Positions 50,044 through 62,000 of a DNA stretch of 64,000 nt are shown in pieces. The DNA is from Congeria kusceri (lineage: Eukaryota; Mollusca; Bivalvia; Myida; Dreissenidae). The translations under genes and the position numbers were made by a program. Position 1 is the stretch's first letter. Each line of letters starts with the position of its first letter. The notes beneath the pieces were generated by a model. The model worked only from the letters and a program-made list of their open reading frames with translations. It had not been told where the DNA came from and made no database searches. The DNA lies in assembly GCA_027627225.1 (NCBI GenBank), contig CM051029.1, forward strand, positions 69,426,578 through 69,490,577. Direction: 5' to 3'.

Positions 50044-53000
50044 CTGATCTGAAAAAAGAAAAGTGCAATTTTGTCAAACGTTACTGGGAATATGAAATAC
50101 ATTGTAATATATCGATACCATTATACAATCAATACACGTTATATAGTACACGAAATCGGGTTCCAATTCCATACATTTTACAAGAAAACGCAAGGAAAAT
50201 GAAAAAGAACCTACATATTTTAAATTATATTGTATTATTATATTATATTAATTATTATTATTATTATTATTATTATTATCATCATCATTATTATTATTTA
50301 CAAACCTATCGTACTGAATTATTTTAAATACATAACTTGTGTCGATTGTCATAAATATAATTTTTAAAATCTAAAATGACATTTTGTTTTTCTTTATTTG
50401 GGATGAATGAATTTTATATCTATAATCTTGTCATCTGTATACGTTATCAATTAATGATATTTAAATGTTCAGCATTGCTTTGTTATTCTTCAAAGCGAAG
50501 CTTACTTGCATCCCGAGCAACCCAGCTGCGTGTGATATATATCCTCTGTCCTCAAGAAATTTAATACGATCGTTGATGTCGGGAAACGAGTTTACTGCTT
50601 TCATCATCTTCTCTGTTTTACTGCGATGGTGATAGAACTCAGCCGCCCTGTGGAGAGTTTGTAATCATCATTTTCAAATAAAGCACCACTTACTAATAAT
50701 GGGCTATATTCTTTAGCGACTTAAAGACTTCCAAAACCACATACCTCTGTTGGATGATGTTTTCAGTGAATTCAACATCTTGTTGATTGTTGTCAAAACT
50801 TACTGGGATTGGCATCTGTCTCAATTGAAAATCCTGGAAAGGAATAAATGGTTATATTCAGTTTGTTAAACCAATTACAATTTACTTACGTTGCACTTTA
50901 TCAGTATGTGACTAATATCTTAATGTTAATTCGGAGATTTTTGCAGCGAATGAAAAACAATGTTACAAAATCTTGGTTTACATATTAAACTTTATATTTT
51001 ATCTAATGGATACCATATTCGTGTGTTGTTTCCAAATAAAGACTAAGATCACACGTTCTATTAATCTTACTTTGGGCATAATACATGTATATACTACACA
51101 TTTACTAAAGCTATTTCATTAACGGAAACAAAACTTACTCTTTTTTTCATTTCGTATCTTCGAAGTGTGTCTAAAGCAGATTTAAAGACTCCATTCGCAC
51201 ATAAAACTGAGATAGCCTTATTGAAATCGCCTTGCTTCTCGTACAAACGACTGCTGTCGTAGGAAAGGTTCAGGCGTCGATATAGATTGGCAGCGTGTTC
51301 ATACTGAATAAAAAAAAAACACAACACAAAACAAGAGTAAGTAATACAAAATTTGAAAAGACGGGATGTTTAGCACGGGTAGAGAGGATTCATAGAAAAT
51401 CAAATGATATATGTGTAATTATTATGCTTACCTGTCCAACTTTTTCGAACAGCTTGGCTGCCAATTTAAGTTCGTTAGCATTCTGCAAACATCGTGCAGC
51501 ATGAACAGGCTTGTTGCATTCGAGGTACAGTTCAGCTGCGCACAGAAACTCTTGTCGCATTTGGATAGGTTTGTCTTTTAGTTCTGATGCCTTAAAATAG
51601 ACGGTATATAAACGAAACATATAATTGTATACTGTATGCAAACTATTATGTGGGCTTGGTTAAGTGGAAGTACCAGGTTACAATACATATTTCACTGAAC
51701 ATCTTTACATATGATTAAAATATGCTTAAAAAGCATATTGTATGTATGCGTATGTTTGTTTGGGTTTTGTTTATTCCAAGCAGGTCACAAACACAAGATG
51801 ATTATGAATTTGTTTCATCAATGACATCACTAGACGTGTGCATTCTGAATGTAGTGGTCACGTCACTGACACGGACCTCGATATTATGACCGTTAATTGA
51901 AATTTGCCTTTTCTCTACAAACGTCGTGGTAAGTAGGTCGTGGTAAATAGGTAAAGTATTGTTCCGAAAATAGTAAATAAACATACATTTAAAATCAAAG
52001 TTCTTCATTAAGCGAACTTAACCTGGTGTAAAGGGATTACTACAACGTACGTTTTACAGATTAAATCGATGAAGTCAAATTTAGCGTTTTCACTTGCCAT
52101 AGTAGGGTTTTGAACGGTGTATACACAATTAGATAAGTATGCATTTATCTATTCAATACCAACTTCGTTTCATTTCATTATCATAAAACAAATGAACGAA
52201 AAGTATACAACAATATACAGAAATTCACACCAGACGTGCTCTTTCGTGTGCTTTTGCCCTCTTTTCCATAATTATGTCACCGCTAAATCCGAAACACTTA
52301 GAAGCCTCTGTGTACATTTTGTGTCTCATCATGTCTTCTCCACGTCGCCGCCAATCTTCCGGACTTGATTGTACAGCAAATACAGATCCGTGGAAACCTT
52401 GTAACAAATAAAACTTATTTCATTACAGCCGACTAAATTGTCTGGACGTATTATTTTACTCTAAGACTTTTAAATGGACCTATACATAGATCGGCAAAAT
52501 GTAAATATCTCACAACTGGTTCACATATTTTAAAATAAAAACAAGAGAGAAATGCGGAAACCGCATTAGAGCCGGATTTTTTATTTTCCCGATGGGGTAC
52601 ATGTACAAGTCAATGCTGGTGAAGAAGTATGGAAGTTTGATGTGGATGATCTAAAATGTATGCAAATAATTGACCTTTGACCTTGAGTTGTGACCTTGAC
52701 CTTTGACCAACCATCATGGGAGTTTTACATGACACATTGTCTCATCATGGGGAATAATAATCGGAAGTTATATTAAAATCCTTCCAGCCGTTAAGAAGTT
52801 ACAGAGCGAAAACAAAAAATCATGACCTTTTACCTTAAATTGTGACCTTGACCTTTGACCGACGAGAATGGGAGTTGTACGAGACACATTGTCTGGTCAT
52901 GGGGAATAATAATCTCAAGTTATATTAAAATCTATCCAGGCATTTAGAAGTCATGAGGTGGAAACGAAAATTAATGACTTTTGACCTTGAATTGTGACCT

Positions 53001-56000
53001 TGACCTTTGACCGACGAGTATGGGAGTTGCACGCGACACATCGTCTGGTCATGTGGAATAATAATCTGAAGTAATATTAAAATCCATCCAGGCGTTTAGA
53101 AGTTATGAAGCAGAAACGAAAACTCATGACCTTCGACCTTGAATTATGACCTTGAACTTTGACCGACGAGCATGGGAGTTGTACGCGCCACATTGTATTT
53201 TCATTGGGAATAATAATCTGAAGTTATATTAAAATCCATCCAGGCATTAAAAAGTTACAGAGCAGAAACAACGTCTGGACGGACGGACCCAAAACACAAG
53301 CACCCACGCACGCACCCACCCACAGACGGACTGTGAAACTACTATATGCCCTCCTTCGGGGGCATAACAAGTGTGGACTAGAGAGATGGCATTAAATCAC
53401 TGAAATAATATTTCATTTAACAAAGTATCCGTCAAAGGAACTTTTCTCCACCGGACATGTTATCTTTTTTGTTGGAAAATAGTGATCAAATGCAAGATCG
53501 TTGAAAATGTTCCTTGTATTTATCAAAAACATTAGAAAATATGACAGGAATACAAAACTTTAACGCAAATTCTATTTTCAGCTCTAGTGGCCATTTTCTG
53601 CAATGAGACGGAACCATTTGAATAAGTTTGGTAGAGGACCACTAAACGAACATTGGTATTAAATTGGCGTTTAGAAATATTTCTATTTTTAGCTCTGGTG
53701 GCCATCTTGTGCAGTGAAGGTAGAGGACCATCCAAGGAACATTTCTGTAATGTTTCATAAAGATTGACCAAGAACTTTAGAAAATATGACAGGAAAACAA
53801 AACTTTAACGCAAATTATTTTTTTACCTCTAGTGGCAATTCTGTTCAGTTAGGCGGAACCATTTGAATACTTTTGGTAGAGGAAAACTAAACGAACATTT
53901 GTGTAAAATTATTTGAAAATCTACCATAGGTTTAGAAGAAAAAGGTGTTTAGAGATAATTCTATTTTTAACTCTGGCGGCCACCTTGTTTAGTGAAGCGG
54001 AACCATTTTCACAGGTTTGGTAGAAAACCATCCAAGGAATATTTCTGTGAAGTTTCATAAAAATTGACCAAGAACTTTTGAAAATATGACAGGAATACAA
54101 AACTTTAAAGCAAATTATATTTTTAGCTCTAGTGGCTTTTTTGTGCAGGGAGGCGAAACCATGTGAATAAGTTTGGTAGAGGAAAACTAAACAAACATTT
54201 GTGAAAAATTATTAGAGAATCTAGCAATAGGTTTAGAAGAAAATGACGCTTAGACATAATTCTATTTTTAGCTCTGGCGGCCATCTTCACATGTTTCGTA
54301 GAGGACCATCGAAGGAAAATTTCTTTAAAGTTTCATGAATATTGACCAAGAACTTACGAAAATATGACAGGAATACGAAACTTTAACGCAAATTGTTCAC
54401 GAAATCGCAACGCCCGCCCGACCGCCCAACCGCCCGCCCAACCGACCGGTTTTCGCTAATCTATAAGCGTAGATTTTTCATTCAAAAATCCGGCAAACAA
54501 TAGTTTATATTAAAAGATGCAAAATTACACTTCTGAATACAAATACATATATAATTATTATTGTCGTTTATCAACAAACACATTTTCTTTTCTTGTATGC
54601 TATAGAGATTTTTTTTACATTTAAAAAAGTAGTCCAACACAGTGAGTGATATAAGGATTTAGCACACTGATATTTTTTTATATTTCACTACTTAGCATAA
54701 AATAAAAGTTTATGTTCAATCTGACAAAAGTGTAGCATACAATACAAGCTATTGATTTGCTCATGGTTCGTATGCTCACAATAGTGTCAATATATAGACA
54801 TCGTTTTATATTTTCACTTGTCAAGTTTACTTAAATGTTTTGTGACTTAAGTCAGTGAATGGTGTGGATTGTTTCAAACGGTATACTAAATATATTATAT
54901 ATTAACTGAATAATATTTGATTCATACTTGTTTCATTTATTTCATGCACTTCCAAGATCTTCACTAGTTTACGAGCCTTGAAAAATTCAAACATGGGCGC
55001 CCTGTTTTTGCGGTCTTCATCAAATATCCAGACATTCACACGAGCCCGTGTCAGTGCCGTGTACAAATGCTTAAGCTCCGAGTTCAGGACTTTGTGTTTG
55101 TTGGCGTCGAATGTCAATGGTCGGGGGCGATCAGTCTCCTTTAGTACATCTGAATACAAAACTGATGAATTGATTTGTGCATCGATAACGATTAAATATG
55201 CAATAGGAATGCAGCAAATACTACACTTTCGTTCTCTTTAATATGGAAAGTTTCCCAGGCCGGAATACGACTGTTTTAACTAACCAAATAGTTAAATAAC
55301 ACAATAATACATATTTTGTTCTTTCTCCTGAATAATAATAATAAACATTTATTTTTTTATGTTTCTTGCGATGAACACATTTATTTTAAACATGACATTG
55401 TGAATATATATATGTAGGTCGGCTAACGGCAATATATCTAAATAGATAGGCAACTTATAAATGCACTTGTATATCTCAATACTAGAATGATCTTCAAACG
55501 GTTAATACAAATAAGCGTAAGCTTGTTTACCATGGTCAATCTGGACAACGTTTTTGTAATGGGTGTCTCTAGTGTCAGCATTTTGGTTGGATAGCCGATT
55601 CAAGTATTCAGTGACGACGCGCCATTCTTTTGTTGCCTGGAATAGGTATTCTAACCACAGTCTTAATCATTTACTTACCACACATATTAGAAAGCAAGAA
55701 AACGGGTCCAAGAAAATAATGTCGACACAAGAGGCACACTATTGCCTGTAAAGATCGAACAACTTATTAAGTAAGGAGTGTCAGAAGCGAAATGCCTCTG
55801 ATATGCTATATAAGGAGGAAAGGCCTCGCTCACCTGCGGCCATGATCTTTTAACAAATTAAAATAATTCAAAGTATTTTGGTACAGAACCAACACCTAGG
55901 GGGGAAATATCTGTGAAATAATTTTGAAATCTAGGCAGTGGTTTCTGAAATGAAGATTTTCTAAGTTTAAATATCCCATGTTAGGAAAAATGACCCCCCT

Positions 56001-59000
56001 CCCTGGCAGCCATGTTTTTCAACAGAGCGGAACCATTTGAGCAACTTTGGTAGAGAACAACCCAAGGAACATTTGTGTATTCTTTATTTTGAAATCCAAA
56101 CAGTCGTTCCAGGAAAAGAATACTTTCAAAGTTTTTAATATAGAATTATATGGAAAAATGGCCCCGCCCCCCCTGGCGGCCATGTTTTCAACGAAGCGGA
56201 ATCATTTGAGCAACTTTGGTAGAGGACTATTCAAGGACCATTTATGCAAAATTATTTTGAAATCCAATCACTGGTTTCTGACAAAAAGATTATCAAAGTT
56301 GTCAATATTGCCATAAAACGAACCATGACGGCCATGTTTTTTTCAACGGAGCGATACAATTGAGAAAAATTGGTAGAGAACCAGCCAAGGAATATTTGTA
56401 TGAAATTATTTCGAAATATAACCAGTGGGTTCTGACAAGACGATTTTCAAAATTTTCAATATATCAATTAAAGAAAATGGCCTGCACCCTAGCGGCCATG
56501 TTTTTCAACTTAGCAAACCCTTTGAGCAATTTTAGTAGAGGACCAACAAAATATCATTTTGGCAGTTATTTGAAAATCCACCCAGAGGTTAAGGAAGAGA
56601 TTTTAAGATTTTTCTTGGAAGTTTCATCTAAGTCGGCCTACCAGTTTGGTAGGAGATATTTTTTAAAGGAAAAGTTTACGCACGCACGGTCGGACTCAAG
56701 CACGACGGACGAACCGCCATGACATAAGCTCGATCGCCTTCGGCCAGAGGGGCTAAACACGGGTAAATAATAATGAACTACTTTAATTGGAGTTGCCATA
56801 TTGCAATTTTCTATCTGACGTACTTTTAGTTTTGTATTTCGTTGTCACGGTTAGGAGACTCATCGGACCACCTCATTTCGAGGTGTTAAGAAAATGTCCA
56901 GTGGTAACTATCGAGGTGGTCCGGCGGAGTAAAAATTATGTATAGTTTTCAAATTTTGAATTATTTTCTCCCTTTAATGGTTCATTTTTATGAATGGCAA
57001 TCGAACACTTGTTGGTGAATATGTTAATAATATACACAATTAACGACTGCAGGATTTGTATAAACTGAAATTATTGTAAAAGTTTCATTGCGCTTACATG
57101 TTTTACCGGTCTGAGTTTATAGTACTGCCCATTTTCGCGCGTGCAACAGCTGCTATGCATTAAAATTAACATTCTGTTCATATCGGCATCATTAAAATTT
57201 GCATAAATGTATATATATATATATAAAATTGCATAAATTTTGATTTTGTTAAATTTTCTGTGAAGCTCTCGGAATGAGGTGGTCCGGTGTTGCTGAAGTA
57301 GTCCGGTAATGCTGACATTAGCTAAGTATGGTTATGAGCACGAACATGTTTACATTTATTCTCTGAACATTTAAACGTTGTATTTAAAAACAAAATCTTT
57401 AGTTTTAGACCGTAATAATACGCACAGTGTTTTTATGCTGGCATTAACTTCCAATGGGTCAAACAATGGTCTTTTTTCTGTAAACGCACTAGTTCTTCAA
57501 CAATGTACGTACTATATTCTGTCGCCCATTTCGCCATCGACACGTATTTCTTGCATATTTATCTCCTTTCCAGTATATAAATAAAGTTATAAAACTAGTT
57601 CGACGTATTTGAATCTTGGAAAGCTTTTGTCGCGATTACAAATTCGATTTTATTGTTTCATGAACAGTAGCGAACTCAGCACACCCGTACCATCTCGGAA
57701 CCATCGGACCACCTCATTTCAAGAAATTACAAGAAAACTAACCAAAATTACAAAAATTACAAAAATTCCTACAGCCTTTATTTTTGTACATAATTTAACG
57801 AAGTTGTCCTGTGAGTCTCCTAACCGTGGTTGTTATTTGCTCTGAACAGGTAACAATGTAATAAATTAAGGGAGAATGTATAACAGATACAAATAAGTAA
57901 TCATTTAACTAAGATTAACCTGCAAAGTTCTCTGCTCTTGACGGTACACTACACTATATGTTTACACGAAGGCTTTTTATTGGGTTAGTTAATTGTAAAC
58001 TTAAATAACCGGTTGAAAACTCTAATGCTTTGCGTTGACCTTTCCAAGGCGGTGATCCCAGTTTTATGTTTTGTGTTGTGTTGCGTGTATTGTACTGTGT
58101 TGTATAGGCTATTGGTCAATTAACTTAAATAAAGTTCATGCCAATGTTAATAAGGGTTCTCTCCAGTTCTGGGGTTGTATTTAGTAATATTTAAATAAAA
58201 CAAAAAGACGCTTAAAATTACCTGCGAATTCGTGAAAAAGTTATACAATAGAACGTCATCGAACTCAAGTCCTTTGGCCTCAAAAATAGTAAGAACAAGT
58301 CCTAATTTTAAGACCGGGGGTAGAGCTTCACGAGCATCGTCATTTACCACTGGAATACACAAATATAATCCAAATTTAACAATATACATGGTTTCGTTAC
58401 ATTATGACATTTATTTCATGACCCATAGAGTATATTATGTATTCTTTTGTCTAGCAACATTTTGTGACATTAAGGCAGTTTTTGAAAATGATATACATCC
58501 ATATATTATTTAACAGTTAATTACTGCTATATAACTGTTCATTCTTTAGGTATCCTTTTTATGTAAGATTCAAGGCAACAAGTAACTTACAGCAAGTAGT
58601 AACATAATACAAATGTGAATACCGAGAATGGCTTGGTGTGCTCCAAACTCGATTGGTGATGTGTTACGCTGGTTGCCCTTCAAGAGTATAACAAGGTCAC
58701 TGACACAACAAGACTCCAGTACCATTGGCATAGGGCCTTCGAAAAGACCTTGGTCAGGGGGAAGGCTGTCAAAAGACTCCGGGAAAAATGCGGTCATTAT
58801 TTCCAATACGCTGGATGCTAATCTGAGAATGCCGGCATGAGTCCGATAATTGTACGTGAGTTTGTAGACCTAAAAACAAATATAGCTAATCTAAAAACAA
58901 CATGAATTACACATTAAAATCTTACGATGAATTGAATACTATATCTATGTAAAACATAAACAATAGACATTATCTTACAATGATTGAGTAGTTCATTTTG

Positions 59001-62000
59001 AAATGCACAGTCTCCAGAATTGAATTTAGAAACACAATATTATAACACGGTAATAGCATATTATAAAAATATACAAATTATTCAGCTCTAAGACATAATG
59101 GAATATTCTGTGTACATATCGTTGGCAAATAAAATTGGCAAACACTTAAATGTCCGTGTGTGTGAAGAGTATGTTTTCTGCAAGTAATATATCACGTACT
59201 TTAAATAACTATAATTAGAATAAGTATCATCCTAAATTTATATGTAAATTGTTTGAAGTATATCGATACTCAGAGAGATAAACTACAAGTATCCGGTTAC
59301 CTCATCCGGTTGAGCTACGGCTGCATATCCAATGGACCGATTCGCTTCTTGTGTGAAGTAAAACAGAGACCGGAGGTCTTCAAATCGGAAAGATATTCCT
59401 CGCATGATACTCTGAGCAGTGTCACCTGAAACATGAGGTGTTATTAAAAATGGTTGATATAAGTATGATGATACGTTCTTTAATTGATCAGTTTCTGTTT
59501 ACGGATAGCATGTTACTAATTATGTTTTTATAATTCACCCTCATAGTTATCAATGATTAGATATGTTTACTTTAACATTATATAGTACACTTGTCTTCTT
59601 TGTTTTGTTAACCTCTAACGTTATTTAATGTCTCCTGAAAAATGTTCATTTGAATAATTTTAATTAATCAATAACCGTAAATTGACATTAGGTAATTGTT
59701 ATAATCAAAATCAGTTATCAAATAAAACGTGATAATACCAGTGAAAAACATATAATTCGGGTTCTGACACAATTTAATCAGCAAACACAGTTCAGCTTGA
59801 GTGAAGTCTTGTGTTTCATCGACGAATATTTGGTGAATAGCCCACGGACGATTTTCAAGTTTAATAAGCCTTTTAAACAAACTGTGAACCACATCAGTCT
59901 CGTCAAAAAGTGCATGATCCGTCTTGAAGTTTTTGTATTGAACAAACAACGAATAAATCACGTCCCTTTCTCCAGAGAAGTTTGGTGCTCGCTTTCTTCC
60001 TAGCTCGAAATACTCTTCCTTGTCCAAATAGCCTTTTGGTTTTGACAACGCTTCATACGATCCCTGCAAATAAGTTGTATGAAGACCCAAAATGTATCGA
60101 ACCAATTAAGATGCTTCATACTATCTCTTAAATGTCCGGCTTGACGAGGCTGTTATCCCGTAGAAATAAACTCCAGATTAATAAATGTAATTCTATAATG
60201 ATACTCGCTAATTATTCTATAGAAAAAGAACAGAATTATCGTTGTTAGAATACCCACTAAATAACGCAAAAAATCGTCCCGATTCTGAGCGGAACATAGT
60301 AGTTCCAATTACAATTTAAAAAATGTATGTCAAATCATGTTAAAATCGAAAAAATGTTCGCATTATCGTTGTTTATCGACCAATAAACAAATCTTTGTTC
60401 TGATGCGTGGCTATTAAACAAACTCGGGCTAACGCCCTCGTGGTTTAATTCTTACGCATCAGAACTCGAAATCGTTGCCGATAAACAACGATAAATCGAA
60501 AAATATTTGAGCCGTGTCATGGGAATACCTGTATTTATGACAAAATTTTCGATTTTAGTTTTTGGGATATAAAACGACGCCAATGATCTTCGCTTTTAAT
60601 TTTCTTAATTAACACATTACGTCTAAAACACAGGAACACTATCTGTTCTGATTATATGCACTTGCTCTTGCCCTTGCTTGGCTACATATGTTTTATCTTA
60701 AATCTGACTAAAAGACATTGAAGACATGGCTTAAAACATTTTTCAAAGCACAAAATTATTGTCTACAAAACGGAAATAAATGCATGTTCATACAATATAA
60801 TCATGTCAGCAAATTACTTGAAATTTTACTATCGCCTTTTAAAAGGGTGCGATACAAATATTAATATTTGCTTACGGGTATAAAACATAGCATACATCAT
60901 GATAAATAGAATGCGTGGTAAATGCCGGGAAGGAAAGTGGATCCGGTACGGCTAGGAATACAATTAAAACTCAAGAATTCGCCATGTTTTAATTTTTAAG
61001 GTTAAACTTTCTCCTTCCCGGGACCACCCATGTATTTGTTTATTCATAGTCTACAGGAATATAGCCATCTTTCTTCGTTAAGGACAGAAGGAATACATAT
61101 TATCATTTACCTCAATGAACGACATTATCTCTGTCCAGACAAGCGTCGGATGGTAAGATAAAACTGGGTGTTTAAGGTGTTTCCAGAACTTCTCTACAAA
61201 CACTGTATAAGTTATCTCTTTCATGTGATCGACCTGTTTGAAAACACAACAACAAAAATACGATGACGAACACTTAATCGTCAAAACGCAAAGTCAATTT
61301 ATATTGTAATGTGCATGACATCTAAGCATCGATTACATCTACGCATTGATTAAACTTCTTAACAAATACGTGAGGAAAAAAACGTAAATAAAACTCAAAT
61401 AATGAACTGATATTCCTAGGTCGTCGCCATGGCCGTTGACTTCAATTCGCAATGAATACATTGCATTGCAGCATCAAGTGGTTAAGAGTTGGTCTCAAAC
61501 TCAAAATAATATATTTACTAAGAACAAAATATTAATAAATAGTTGAAATGTGGTTTACATTTGTTGCGTCGCTCTTTGATACGTGTCGTAATGTGGACGT
61601 GCTTTCTGCTTCATCATTGAAAAGTTCTACAATGTAGTCTTCATCGTCTAAACATTCATCAAACGACGAAGAAAGGATAGACGCATTTTTGTCGTTCCAA
61701 CCTCTGATTTCCTCCTGATAGTAAATGAGGAGATTTCGTTATTATTTAATCATTAAATTTAAGTTCTATACACTTACGCTCTAAACGGTTGAAATGTTTT
61801 ATAAACTGTTCAAACTATTTTACAGTTCTAAGTCAATACGTGCTTTTGGATTTTGTTTTTATTTCCAATAGACAAACCTTGAGTCTCAAATCCTCATTGC
61901 GTTCAAAGAAGTACGGAGGCCCTAAAGATGCATCCAGCATGAGCACGAGCTGTCGAGACGTGACAAACATAGGGAATGCGTAGTCACTCACGTCCTGCAG

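Noticed and set aside
56047..56722. Two open frames of 89 and 120 codons
   Set aside because: They run through consecutive repeat units of an intronic element and show the same peptide motifs repeated.
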